The position numbers were made by a program, and so were the translations under genes. 64,000 bases of DNA. It comes from Dictyobacter formicarum. GTDB taxonomy: Bacteria; Chloroflexota; Ktedonobacteria; Ktedonobacterales; Ktedonobacteraceae. Shown here piece by piece: positions 39,167 to 48,185 of this stretch (the stretch's first letter is position 1; the number at the start of each line of letters is the position of its first letter). Under the pieces are notes generated by a model. The model saw nothing but the letters and a program-made list of their open reading frames with translations, had not been told where the DNA came from and did no database searches. The stretch is taken from assembly GCF_016587435.1 (NCBI RefSeq), contig NZ_BNJJ01000002.1:434001-498000 (forward strand), given 5' to 3'.

Positions 39167-39349
39167 TAACTTCCTTTACAAGTTTGCCCATCTTCTCCTA
39201 TATTTGTCAGTTTCCACATGGAGAACCAGAGGGCAAAGCAATAGTCGTATGGCTATAAGATAGTCAATACTACTTTGTATTTTTTTCTCATTAATTGTAC
39301 AACGGATTATATTTTACATTGATCAACCGGGTATCAGGAAGGACGCTTC

Positions 39350-39760
39350 ATGAAAACCAGCAACCAATCTCGCAATTTCACCAAGCAGGTTCAGACAGAT
39401 TTACTCGCACTCAGCAATGATGATTTGCTTATCACAATTCATCGATGGATGGGTGGAGAAAGCCTGGTCGCATCAGTATTGGGTGTTGCGGAAGATACAT
39501 GCCTTGCTTTGGGATATACCAACGTATCCACTGAATCCGGAACAAATACCTACTGGCGAGCTCCCTCTTCCGAGCAGTTGCGTTCATTGCTAACAGCGAT
39601 GGATATCAATCAGTTTGCACAATATGTCATTCCGGTGGCTTTTCAATCTTTGCATACTATCTATCCTGAATGGTATGAGGGAGTGACTTTCAATGCACAC
39701 CTGGCCAATTACTTACGCCGGCTACGCGCCTCTTCAGGTAAATCCACTCAGAATGCATAG
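39350..39760 (+). CDS. Hypothetical protein, 136 residues
   Basis: Not recognised. A helical soluble protein, with LLALSNDDLLITIHRWMGGE near the N-terminus and LRSLLTAMDINQFAQYVIPV later, ending LANYLRRLRASSGK. No Cys-pair, signal or membrane segment. GGAAGGA lies six bases before the ATG, and codon use resembles the neighbours, so it is likely real. It converges on the lipid kinase gene, with a 12-bp imperfect inverted repeat (39769-39797) between the stops. Confidence 0.65.
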   Translation: MKTSNQSRNFTKQVQTDLLALSNDDLLITIHRWMGGESLVASVLGVAEDTCLALGYTNVSTESGTNTYWRAPSSEQLRSLLTAMDINQFAQYVIPVAFQSLHTIYPEWYEGVTFNAHLANYLRRLRASSGKSTQNA

Positions 39761-39809
39761 TTGACGGCGGGAGCTACTCTATTGCAGAGTAGTTCCCTCT
39801 ATCACCGTG

Positions 39810-40724
39810 CTACAGGCGTATCCACAAAGCTCCCGGCAGAACCACAGCATCAACAGCAGTTACGCGCGCTTCTTCTCCATCAGCCTGCAAAGTAACGGGC
39901 TGCTTACTTTCAATATGGATATTGCGTGCCCGATAAAATGTGACTTCCGGTTCATTCACGTGTTTGCCTTGCTTGACGCCCGGAAACAGTTGAAGCACAC
40001 GCCAGAGCGGGGTGTAGTCGACAATGCAGATGTCGAGCAGGCCATCAGCATAATCGGCCCTGGGATTAATGTGAAAACCAGCGCCATAAGCTGGCCCATT
40101 GGTCACAGCAATCAAGACGTAGCGTTTTTCAGTTGTCTGTTCGACAGCCCCATCATCCAGGCGAAAAGTAAGCCATGGACAACGGTGAAAACCAAAGATA
40201 AGCTGTCTTAGCGCAGCTACATAGTAAAGTCCCGCCCCACTCATCAGGGGAATATTCTTCATGCGATTGGTGAGCGCACCAATCTCGGCATCCATACCAA
40301 TACTAAAGCCGTTGGCAAAGTATGTGTCATTAACCCGGCCCGCATCAACATCGGTCAGGTGTCCATTGAGCGCACGTTCAATCGCTTCCTCTGGCTGGCG
40401 TGGAAGTTTGAGCGTATTACAGGCAAAGTCGTTGGCAGAACCAGCTGCCACAATACCTAGAGGAACCCGTCGACCTGCAGTCAATAATCCATTCACAACT
40501 TCATGAACGGTACCGTCGCCGCCAACAACAATTACCTCTCGATTAGCCATCGCAGCTTGCTGGGCCAGATCTTTTGCCTCGCCGGGTCGGCGCGTCTCGA
40601 TATAATCGATGCGCTGCTGATCTCGATAGCGTTGCAACAAACTGCGATACACCTTCATATTGCCTCGATTGGCAGCCGGATTCAGGATAACAAGAGGATT
40701 CCCAATGGGAGCCGATGTCTCCAT
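39810..40724 (-). CDS. Diacylglycerol kinase family lipid kinase (YegS/DgkB type)
   Basis: 304 residues. Catalytic N-terminal domain: PLVILNPAANRGNMKVYRSL, then VIVVGGDGTVHEVVNGLL with the invariant GGDGT ATP-binding motif, and GIVAAGSANDFACNTLKLPR (GTxNDFA variant: here GSANDFA). The C-terminal beta-sandwich has DVDAGRVNDTYFANGFSIGM and ends with QADGEEARVTAVDAVVLPGA. It phosphorylates diacylglycerol or a related lipid at the membrane face, probably recycling phospholipid precursors. The catalytic Asp of GGDGT is present. AAGGAG lies eight bases before the ATG. Substrate not assignable between DgkB and YegS. Confidence 0.92.
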   Translation of the reverse strand: METSAPIGNPLVILNPAANRGNMKVYRSLLQRYRDQQRIDYIETRRPGEAKDLAQQAAMANREVIVVGGDGTVHEVVNGLLTAGRRVPLGIVAAGSANDFACNTLKLPRQPEEAIERALNGHLTDVDAGRVNDTYFANGFSIGMDAEIGALTNRMKNIPLMSGAGLYYVAALRQLIFGFHRCPWLTFRLDDGAVEQTTEKRYVLIAVTNGPAYGAGFHINPRADYADGLLDICIVDYTPLWRVLQLFPGVKQGKHVNEPEVTFYRARNIHIESKQPVTLQADGEEARVTAVDAVVLPGALWIRL

Positions 40725-40861
40725 GGCAACAACTCCTTCTAAACTGAGCTATGATGTGGGTCATTGTAACATCTTCGTTCGTTCACAGCTATACTTGCTC
40801 GCTTACCACATACCGTTGCCTGGTTCATAGTAACGCTCTGTACGCCTGAATACGATGCTGG

Positions 40862-41185
40862 CTAATCCAGGTGAAAAACCTCTTCCAGCTCCAACATGGC
40901 CTGATCTGCATGCAGGCCAGGCGTAATTTCGAAGAAACCATCCATATATGTTTGCCAGCGTGTATTGATTTCTTCCCGATCCATCCCCTCTAACACAGCC
41001 GCAAAGCTGTCCTCGACCTCAACGTAGCCAAATAGTGTGCCATCCTCACGCAGAAACAGGGAATAATTGTGCCAGCCATTGCGGCGTAGAGCATCTTGCA
41101 TCTCAGGCCAGACGGCGCGGTGACGTTCGCGATATTCCTGGATTTTTTCAGGTTTGACTTTAAGTAAAAATCCAACACGTTTCAT
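40862..41185 (-). CDS. rhaM: L-rhamnose mutarotase
   Basis: 107 residues, full family length. It equilibrates alpha and beta anomers of L-rhamnose (or a related 6-deoxy sugar). Seen: MKRVGFLLKVKPEKIQEYRE, then RHRAVWPEMQDALRRNGW with the conserved His and Trp, NYSLFLREDGTLFGYVEVED, and RWQTYMDGFF at the end. The dimeric ferredoxin-like fold fits. GAAGGAG precedes the ATG. It follows the amidohydrolase gene by 20 bases on the same strand, so the two probably form one deoxy-sugar or sugar-lactone operon. Confidence 0.92.
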   Translation of the reverse strand: MKRVGFLLKVKPEKIQEYRERHRAVWPEMQDALRRNGWHNYSLFLREDGTLFGYVEVEDSFAAVLEGMDREEINTRWQTYMDGFFEITPGLHADQAMLELEEVFHLD

Positions 41186-41205
41186 AATAGCAGCTCCTTC
41201 TGAAA

Positions 41206-42060
41206 CTATAAACGATAGAATTTACGTGCATTGTCAATCCAGAGCTTGCGCCTGGCTGTGGGAGAAAGATGTGCTGTTAAAGTATCCAGGGTTTCGACCC
41301 AGCGAGGATAACTGGTAGCATGCAGAGCTACCGGCCAGTCACCACCGTAGAGGATACGATCTTCCCCAAAGGCAGCGATAACATGGGCAACATAGGGTGC
41401 CAGGTCCTCAATAGTCCAGTGCTCTGGATCAGCTTCAGTAACCATTCCGCTGATCTTGCAGACGACGTTAGGTTGTGCCGCTAAGGCTTCAATATGCTGA
41501 CGCCATGGATCTAAAAGATGGTCTTTGATGTCAGGTTTGGCGATATGATCCAGTATAAAAGCTGTGCCAGGACAACGGCGGACCAACTCAATCACACTCT
41601 CTAATTGTGTATGACGTACACAAATATCAAAAGAGAGTCCATACTCAGGCAGAATCTGTATGCCGTGGACGAACTCTGGTCGCAAGCAGTAGGCATCGTC
41701 CTGTTCACCCTGGAACAGCCGCCTCACTCCTTTGATAAGAGGGCTGATGCTGACCAGTTCGTCTAGATAGGCCCGTACACGCGCACCGTTTTCGATTGGG
41801 GCATAGGCAACGATACCGCGTAAGCGAGGATCTTGCCTGGCCTGTTCAGCAACCCATTTAGGCTCGATCAATGTATAATGTGGATCAATATCTACTTCAA
41901 CGTAAACCATCCCTTCAATATCTACACCCTGAGTATGCTGGTGGTATTCTGATAGTGCATAACGTTGATTCAATATTCCAGCATTGTCTAACCAGCTCAT
42001 ACGAAAGCGTTCAGGATCCCACAAATGTACATGCGTATCAATAATTGGGAAGTCAGGCAT
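41206..42060 (-). CDS. Amidohydrolase-2 family protein, probable sugar lactonase (L-fuconolactonase-like)
   Basis: 284 residues, a metal-dependent TIM barrel. Seen: PIIDTHVHLWDPERFRMSWL (metal-binding HxH on strand 1), GVRRLFQGEQDDAYCLRPEF, FDICVRHTQLESVIELVRRC, FILDHIAKPDIK with a His and Asp, CKISGMVTEADPEHWTIEDL, and ILYGGDWPVALHA with the late metal/catalytic Asp. This set matches the L-fuconolactone/L-rhamnono-lactone hydrolase branch of the family. Coupled with rhaM, it supports catabolism of L-rhamnose or L-fucose through a lactone; dehydrogenase and dehydratase genes are not in this window. Confidence 0.85.
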   Translation of the reverse strand: MPDFPIIDTHVHLWDPERFRMSWLDNAGILNQRYALSEYHQHTQGVDIEGMVYVEVDIDPHYTLIEPKWVAEQARQDPRLRGIVAYAPIENGARVRAYLDELVSISPLIKGVRRLFQGEQDDAYCLRPEFVHGIQILPEYGLSFDICVRHTQLESVIELVRRCPGTAFILDHIAKPDIKDHLLDPWRQHIEALAAQPNVVCKISGMVTEADPEHWTIEDLAPYVAHVIAAFGEDRILYGGDWPVALHATSYPRWVETLDTLTAHLSPTARRKLWIDNARKFYRL

Positions 42061-42236
42061 ATTTACTACATTACCTTTCTACTGGCAACGCTGCGGTGAA
42101 AGTATAGCTTTATGTCTTCTACCACGTAGCAGGCAAAAAATAGATAAGGGCTATAATATCTACATAATACCATATGAGTTCTTCTAGCACTCCTGGTGAT
42201 TTTCTCTTCGCTGTAGTCGTAGAGAATAATAAGCAT

Positions 42237-42265
42237 GGGGAGGCGGGCAAAAAGTGCGCCTCCCC
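42237..42265 (-). terminator. Hairpin after the comM/yifB gene
   Basis: GGGGAGGCG (42237-42245) and CGCCTCCCC (42257-42265), perfect 9-bp, very GC-rich stem with an 11-base loop, 30 bases after the comM stop on the minus strand. The tail ATGCTTATTATT is only U-rich, so efficiency is uncertain. Confidence 0.6.
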
Positions 42266-42296
42266 GTATTTCCCTCATCAACGATCCAGGTAGCGC

Positions 42297-43826
42297 TCAG
42301 ATGCGGATTTTGGGGCGATATTGGATGGCTTCGGCGACGTGATTAGCGGCGATAATATCGCATCCAGCCAGGTCAGCGATGGTACGGGCCAACTTGAGAA
42401 CGCGATGGAACGCACGTGCAGAAAGATGGAGTTGCTGCATGGCTGCTTTCAACAGCTTCTCTCCACCATTGTCTACGTCACAGAAATTTCGTACTTCGGC
42501 AGGTCCCATCTCAGCATTGCAGGTCAGGTTGGTACCTTTCAAACGTTGAAGCTGGCGTTCACGAGCCTGTTGGACACGCGCCTGAATGGTTGCCGAGGAT
42601 TCGGCGTTGCGTTTGTCGGCAAGCTTTTCATAGTCGACACGCGGAACTTCAATGTGAATGTCGATACGGTCCAGTAATGGACCACTGATACGCTTCTGGT
42701 AACGGGCAATAGAAGTCGCGGAACACGTGCATTCGCGCACAGGATCTCCATAAAAACCACATGGACAGGGATTCATGGCAGCCACCAGCATAAAGTTGGC
42801 AGGATAGGTGATGCTGCCTTGAGCTCGTGAAATGGTGACAACTTTGTCTTCTAATGGCTGGCGAAGTACTTCCAGCACGTTTTGACCAAACTCTGGCAAT
42901 TCATCCAGGAAGAGTACACCGCGATGAGCCAGGCTAATTTCGCCAGGACGGGGAATGCGGCCTCCACCCACCAGACCTGCGTGACTGATAGTGTGGTGTG
43001 GCGCACGGAATGATCGCTGACGAATGAGCGGAACGTCTGAAGAGAGCATGCCGCTGACACTATAAATCTTGGTGACCTCCAAAGCCTCTTCAATCAGCAT
43101 GCGAGGCAGAATTGAAGGCACAGCACGGGCAAGCAAAGTTTTACCCGAACCGGGAGGTCCACTCATTAAAAGATTATGTCCGCCGCTGGCCGCTACTTCG
43201 AGCGCCCGCTTTACATGCTCCTGTCCACGAATCGCTGACATCTCCTGGCCAATATGAAGTTCACTATCATGATCAAGCAAGGTCATATCGCGAGTATATT
43301 GCTGAATCATGGTGGCGCCATTTAAATGCTCGATGAGCTGATATAATGTCTCAACAGGATAGACGTCGATACCTTCAACCAGTGTGGCTTCCAGCGCGTC
43401 GACAGCAGGCACAAAAACGGTTTTAACATGTCGCTCACGAGCCAGGGCCACCATCGGTAACACGCCATTAGTGTGGCGCACACTTCCATCCAGAGAGAGC
43501 TCCCCCAGAAACAGAGCGTTATGGATTAATTCGCTATCGGCTATCTGCTCAGAGGCGATCAAAATACCAATCGCGATTGGCAAATCATAAACCGGACCCT
43601 CTTTTCGCAGATCAGCGGGCGCGAGATTGACGGTGATACGCTTGAAAGGAAAACTACAATTGCTATTTTTAATAGCAGCCCGAACACGATCCTTGGCTTC
43701 GTTGACGGCTGCATCAGGCAATCCAACGATCGTAAAAGCACTCATGCCAGTTGCCAGGTCCACCTCAACTTCAATCAGAGCCCCTTCCAGGCCCACCACT
43801 GCGCAGCTACGAGCCATTGACAACAT
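42297..43826 (-). CDS. comM: YifB/ComM family Mg-chelatase-like AAA+ ATPase
   Basis: 509 residues from ATG 43826 (GGAGGG ten bases upstream); the frame is open 31 codons further but the family starts MLSMARSCAVVGLEG. N-terminal ChlI-like/Lon-protease-like part (IEVEVDLATGMSAFTIVGLP), then the AAA+ ATPase with Walker A LLMSGPPGSGKTLLARAVPS, Walker B VLFLDELPEFGQNVLEVLRQ, sensor region MLVAAMNPCPCGFYGDPVRE with a Cys cluster, and the C-terminal Mg-chelatase helical part (LKLARTIADLAGCD). ComM is a hexameric helicase for branch migration during natural transformation, though many bacteria carry it without competence. Stands alone. Confidence 0.94.
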   Translation of the reverse strand: MLSMARSCAVVGLEGALIEVEVDLATGMSAFTIVGLPDAAVNEAKDRVRAAIKNSNCSFPFKRITVNLAPADLRKEGPVYDLPIAIGILIASEQIADSELIHNALFLGELSLDGSVRHTNGVLPMVALARERHVKTVFVPAVDALEATLVEGIDVYPVETLYQLIEHLNGATMIQQYTRDMTLLDHDSELHIGQEMSAIRGQEHVKRALEVAASGGHNLLMSGPPGSGKTLLARAVPSILPRMLIEEALEVTKIYSVSGMLSSDVPLIRQRSFRAPHHTISHAGLVGGGRIPRPGEISLAHRGVLFLDELPEFGQNVLEVLRQPLEDKVVTISRAQGSITYPANFMLVAAMNPCPCGFYGDPVRECTCSATSIARYQKRISGPLLDRIDIHIEVPRVDYEKLADKRNAESSATIQARVQQARERQLQRLKGTNLTCNAEMGPAEVRNFCDVDNGGEKLLKAAMQQLHLSARAFHRVLKLARTIADLAGCDIIAANHVAEAIQYRPKIRI

Positions 43827-44239
43827 ACCTCGTAGTCCCTCCTCTAGTGTGGTATTTCTCTCTCTATTAATGCGCATTATGCACAGGCAAAGAGGAAAAT
43901 GCAAGAGATCCACTGGCAACGAGAGACCTGTCTGGCTGCTCTGGTGCTTACGCTTATGTAATTGCGTGCTGTACTGTTCAAACCATTAGAGCTACACCGC
44001 TAGCAATAACCAGAACAGTAATGTTAATAAATTATCAGGGAATATATGAATTTTTTCACTGTAACAATTGTTTTTCTATATTAATATTCTATGTATTAGA
44101 AGTACGAAATATTTCTATTCGTACCGTATATATTGTATCGATACGGTACGTACTTAAAGATACTATGTGGGTGGCAATTAATAGGCTTAATTCATGTGTG
44201 ATGTAGATTTGTGTATTACATTTATATAAAGAGGTAATT
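43827..44239 (+). promoter_or_regulatory. AT-rich upstream region of the sedolisin gene with a 10-bp operator-like palindrome
   Basis: No gene. CGTACCGTAT (44120-44129) and ATACGGTACG (44141-44150) form a perfect inverted repeat with an 11-base AT spacer, about 90 bases before the protease ATG at 44240. Dyad size and spacing suit a dimeric repressor or activator. A TATATT lies in the spacer, so binding could block a promoter there. Confidence 0.45.
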
Positions 44240-46066
44240 ATGCTTCTAAAATGCAAAAATTGTTTAATCTTCAATAGGTCATTAGGGTGTATATCATTAG
44301 TGCTCTTCATGGTGCTTTTTGCGAGCTGTGCCGGGTCACCAGAAACATCCCGGCCAGCGTCAACGCCAACTCCGGCTCCGACTTCAACATTGATACCGAA
44401 CCTGGATACTACATTGACTAAGTTTGATCCCGGCCTGCCACCCAATGCACTCAAAGCTCCGGTTGTGGGTACCGTACCTGATAATCAGATTTTGCATATC
44501 AGTGTGGCTTTCAAGCTGGATCAAAATGCGATAAACCAGATCGGGAAAAATAGTAAGCTGCCAGAAGGTAGCTCGAAAAGTGCAACTGAGATGGCGAACA
44601 CGCTGGGGATTAATGAAGCCGTGGTTAAGAAGGTCCAGGCGTACTTTGGCATTCAGGATGCAACGGTTAAAGCAGGGAAGTTGCGTACAGATCTGACGAT
44701 CGATATTAAGGCTGGATCTGCCGCTACACTGTTAAAAACGAAGTTTCTTCTTCATGAGCTGAATGGGCGCCAGTTCTATGCTCCTGACCCGAAACAACCA
44801 CCAATGTTGCCGAAGTTTGTGTTAGATAATGCAGTAGCTATTACTGGTTTGGATACTTACAGCTCCCCACCAGAGAAACATAGTACGCTTTCTGCTCAAA
44901 ATGTTCAGGCTGCACATACTATGCAGCATTCACAGGCAAGTTGTTTACGGCCGGGGGCGAATCCCGGAATCGTTGAGTCAGCAGCACTGGCCCATGCCTA
45001 TGGCTATGATCAGTTCTGGAATAAAGGTATTCATGGCGAACAACAAACCATCAGTATTATTACATTCGATGGCTTTGATCAAAATGATATAGCGAATTAT
45101 TTCACCTGCGTCGGTTTTCGAGGAACATTGAAGGCAGTCAATGTTATAACACCCGCTCCGAAGCCCGAGGGTGAAACAACACTGGACATTGAGATGATCG
45201 CGGGCATGGCTCCGTCTGCCAATATTGTTGTCTATATGCTCGACCAGACTTATGCGCAAACGCAAACTGAGGCAGCAAATGCGTATCTGGACGTTCTGCA
45301 ACGCGTTATCGACGACAATGCTAATAATAAAACTGGCGGGGTAGTCACTACCAGTTGGGGTAGCGCGGAGGAGCTAAAATCCAGTAATTATCTGGCGGCG
45401 GTCCATCAGCGCTTTGAGATTATGACCCAGGTTGAGCATTTGACGGTTTTCGCATCCAGCGGAGATTGTGGCGCCTTTAATATGGGTATCTATAACTTGC
45501 TCTCTGTCGATTACCCGGCTTCTGATCCGGCGGTGGTGGGCGTCGGCGGTACAACCCTTACCCTTGATAATAAAAACACGCGTGCGAAGGAAATTGCCTG
45601 GTCCAATGGTGAAAATCAGAGTGCCTGCAAAAATTCCTGGGGCACTGGCGGTGGTGTGAGTACTCGTATTGAGCAACCCAAATGGCAAAATGCCCCCGGT
45701 GTTAATAATAAATATGCTCATGGTATGCGCCAGGTTCCCGATGTCTCTGCGGTTGCTACAAATCTACCCGTTTACTACAATGGTGAGTGGCTTGTGGCAG
45801 GAGGCACCAGTGCCGCTGCTCCAATCTGGGCGGCAGGCTGGACGCTGGTAAATCAAGAATTGAAGACTGCAAAGCAGACGCTGATCTTTAGTCCCGAGCC
45901 AATGTACTGGGTAGTGAATAATGCAGGTGAGAACAAGACTCCTTACTTCGATGTTACAGAAGGAAATAATCTTTATTATAAAGCTACTCCCGGCTGGGAT
46001 CAGCCTACGGGAATCGGTACACCCAACCTCTATACCATCTATAAAGTGATTGCTGATAGCATTTAA
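44240..46066 (+). CDS. Sedolisin/kumamolisin family (S53) serine-carboxyl protease, predicted lipoprotein
   Basis: 608 residues. A lipoprotein signal (LVLFMVLFASCAGS, lipobox FASC) is followed by a Pro/Thr-rich linker (about 35-60). The S53 pro-domain (about 70-215: VGTVPDNQILHISVAFKLDQ, KTKFLLHELNGRQFYAPDPK) precedes the peptidase domain with Glu312 and Asp316 in GETTLDIEM, the oxyanion Asp409 in ASSGDCGAFNM, and Ser524 in VAGGTSAAAPIWAAGW; the C-terminal calcium loop is YFDVTEGNNLYYKATPGWDQ followed by PTGIGTPNL. All catalytic residues are present, so this is an acid-active endopeptidase anchored outside the membrane. AGAGGTAA lies just before the ATG. A U-tailed terminator follows. Confidence 0.94.
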   Translation: MLLKCKNCLIFNRSLGCISLVLFMVLFASCAGSPETSRPASTPTPAPTSTLIPNLDTTLTKFDPGLPPNALKAPVVGTVPDNQILHISVAFKLDQNAINQIGKNSKLPEGSSKSATEMANTLGINEAVVKKVQAYFGIQDATVKAGKLRTDLTIDIKAGSAATLLKTKFLLHELNGRQFYAPDPKQPPMLPKFVLDNAVAITGLDTYSSPPEKHSTLSAQNVQAAHTMQHSQASCLRPGANPGIVESAALAHAYGYDQFWNKGIHGEQQTISIITFDGFDQNDIANYFTCVGFRGTLKAVNVITPAPKPEGETTLDIEMIAGMAPSANIVVYMLDQTYAQTQTEAANAYLDVLQRVIDDNANNKTGGVVTTSWGSAEELKSSNYLAAVHQRFEIMTQVEHLTVFASSGDCGAFNMGIYNLLSVDYPASDPAVVGVGGTTLTLDNKNTRAKEIAWSNGENQSACKNSWGTGGGVSTRIEQPKWQNAPGVNNKYAHGMRQVPDVSAVATNLPVYYNGEWLVAGGTSAAAPIWAAGWTLVNQELKTAKQTLIFSPEPMYWVVNNAGENKTPYFDVTEGNNLYYKATPGWDQPTGIGTPNLYTIYKVIADSI

Positions 46067-46100
46067 GCATCAAGCCTCGCAGATTTTAGGTCAAAGCCCC

Positions 46101-46144
46101 TGGCCCTTGAGTCTTAACGATTCAAGGGCCAATTCATATTTTTC
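46101..46144 (+). terminator. Intrinsic terminator of the sedolisin gene
   Basis: TGGCCCTTGAGTC (46101-46113) and GATTCAAGGGCCA (46119-46131) pair with one mismatch across a 5-base loop; ATTCATATTTTTC follows. It lies between convergent stops. Confidence 0.75.
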
Positions 46145-46152
46145 CCCGCTAC

Positions 46153-47319
46153 TCACAGTCGCCACCACCGCTGATAGTGTGTGAACGCATCCTGGAGTGC
46201 CTGCTGCGTATCATGGCTAAAGATGGTCTGGCAGCACTTGAGCTCAGGTGCTGTGTCATACAAGTCAATAATGCCAACGTTTATACCAGTTAAGGCTTCA
46301 ACTGTGGCTGCTGAACAGTAAGGTGCGTACGGTGCGCTATAACCGCCTTCGTGGAGGAGGACTAAGCGGCCTTCACAGACCTCGGCGGCCAGTTTGACTA
46401 CCATTGTAGTCAGGTCGCGGTACCCATCCATAGTCATCATCATTTGTGCCAGAGGATCCAACCAGCAGGCATCTTGTCCTGCAGAAATCAGAATCAGCTG
46501 AGGCCGATATTGGCGGCCTAGCGGAAGAATAATACGCTCAAAGGCTGCTCGATAGCCACGGTCACCAGTGCCAGGTGGCAGCGGAATATTAATAGTATAC
46601 CCTTCACCAGCACCACTGCCAGCTTGCTCTAAGGTTCCACTATTTTCCGGAAACCAATCCTGCTGGTGTAGCGAAACAAACAACACCCCTGGATCTGTAT
46701 AAAAAGCATCCTGGGTGCCGTTGCCGTGATGCACATCCCAGTCGATAATCATAATGCGTTCCAATCCATATACACGCCGGGCATAATGGGCAGCTACCAC
46801 CGCGTTGTTAAAGATACAGAAACCTATCGCCTGTTTGCTTGTGGCATGATGACCCGGAGGACGTAGAAGGGCATAAGCATTAAGCACAGTTCCTTCCAAT
46901 ACAGCCTGGACCGCATTCATGGCCCCTCCAGCCGCGTAAAGAGCTGCCTGAAATGAGCCGGGGCTTAAAATAGTCTCTTCATCTATCTCTCCCCAGGAAG
47001 TGCTCAGAGGCCCGTGGATACTTTCTTTAGCGCAAGCACGAATACCAGCAATGTATTCAGGGGTATGGTAGCTACTCAGTTCAGCTACGCTGGCGGGACG
47101 GGCAGGAATAGGCTGCATGTGCCCGGTCAGACCGGTTCCATCAAAAAATTCTTTGGTGCGTTGCGTGATTACCGCCGCCGATGGATGAGGCTGTGGTGAC
47201 AGCTCAAATGATCCCGTACGTAACAGCACCCGGGCTTCAACACCAGTATCATGCGCAAGAAAACGCTCATCATAGACCAGGCCCGTGCGAGACGTGGTTC
47301 TATCTACAACATCCATCAT
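46153..47319 (-). CDS. Histone deacetylase/acetylpolyamine amidohydrolase family protein
   Basis: 388 residues from ATG 47319 (GGAAGG eight bases upstream; the frame is open 30 codons further). Zinc amidohydrolase of the arginase/deacetylase fold. Seen: TGLVYDERFLAHDTGVEARV, SYHTPEYIAGIRACAKES, LLRPPGHHATSKQAIGFCIF, FNNAVVAAHYARRVYG, MIIDWDVHHGNGTQDAFYTD with zinc ligands Asp and His, and LILISAGQDACWLDPLAQMM with the second zinc Asp. Bacterial members remove acetyl groups from acetoin-related or polyamine substrates or from lysine; the substrate is not deducible. Catalytic residues are intact. It converges on the sedolisin gene. Confidence 0.93.
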   Translation of the reverse strand: MMDVVDRTTSRTGLVYDERFLAHDTGVEARVLLRTGSFELSPQPHPSAAVITQRTKEFFDGTGLTGHMQPIPARPASVAELSSYHTPEYIAGIRACAKESIHGPLSTSWGEIDEETILSPGSFQAALYAAGGAMNAVQAVLEGTVLNAYALLRPPGHHATSKQAIGFCIFNNAVVAAHYARRVYGLERIMIIDWDVHHGNGTQDAFYTDPGVLFVSLHQQDWFPENSGTLEQAGSGAGEGYTINIPLPPGTGDRGYRAAFERIILPLGRQYRPQLILISAGQDACWLDPLAQMMMTMDGYRDLTTMVVKLAAEVCEGRLVLLHEGGYSAPYAPYCSAATVEALTGINVGIIDLYDTAPELKCCQTIFSHDTQQALQDAFTHYQRWWRL

Positions 47320-48185
47320 GCTGCTATCCTTCCCACAAATATATATAGTCAAGATATTCTTTCTCAGTGGCGCTCGTTTATCGTGTGCAGGAAACAGATA
47401 GGCATTCATAGCTTACCCATTGCACACTACACATTTGAAACAAACAGCGCAAAAACAAAGCGCTAGATCGATAAACATACGCATGAAGTTAGCAATGTGA
47501 TTGATCCAGGTAAAATATTACATTCTCCCTATCATACACGATAAACTATCAATCAACCTATGCGTATATCGAAAAGGTTCTCCCATACGTGTTAAGAGAA
47601 GAGACTTATCAACACATCGTGAGGAGTACAATAAGGTGGTCCTACGTCCGACTTTTTGACGTGTACATGTTTCCCGAACTAGTGTATAATGCGAATGCGG
47701 GCGTGAAAGCTGCCTGAGCAACGATAATATTTATTCATACTTTTAACATTCGTCCTGCTTAGCCCTACGATGAGCGGTCTCCTCGTTGGATATATTTTAC
47801 ATTCACAATTAAGTATTTTGCATTCACACAGCATGCGTGCCTTCAGTAAGTTGTATGGCATAGCTTCATATGCGTACTTTTTATTACATATTACCGATAA
47901 CAATCGGACGCTCAGTACAAAACAATCGAATACGCCGCTCAATCGTGGCTAGTTTTGCTCCCTCAGACCAATCCAAAGGATTGATCTGCATGTGATAGAT
48001 ACATATCTGGTCGCTGCGCTTAAGCATACCATGGAGCATTGGACCCGACAGCGCTTAAAAAGCGTCATGGTAATAATAATAGTATGATGGTGGGAGAAGA
48101 TAAACATCGTTATTCACTATTTTCATCCCCCAATACATTCGATGTTCCCCGTTTACAAGGCAGGGCAAATTCACTGGAGGAACAA
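47320..48185. other. Long intergenic region upstream of the zinc-ribbon kinase
   Basis: About 870 bases, no recognised gene. It has a consensus TATAAT at 47685-47690 (TTGACG lies 23 bases upstream, too far), a pair of similar motifs TTTACATTCACA and TTTGCATTCACA about 21 bases apart (47799 and 47820), and a 25-base imperfect hairpin with core CAATCC/GGATTG (47964-47988). If the TATAAT drives the kinase, the leader would be about 490 bases, unusually long. Confidence 0.35.

Noticed and set aside
39769..39797. Hairpin GGGAGCTACTCT/AGAGTAGTTCCC as a terminator
   Set aside because: Stem is good but neither side has a U-run; I keep it only as an inverted repeat between convergent stops.
42066..42281. 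71-codon minus-strand frame
   Set aside because: It contains the comM terminator hairpin and lacks a ribosome site.
47518..47942. Minus-strand frames of 67 and 87 codons
   Set aside because: No ribosome site, Cys- and Arg-rich composition; the region has a TATAAT and repeats instead.
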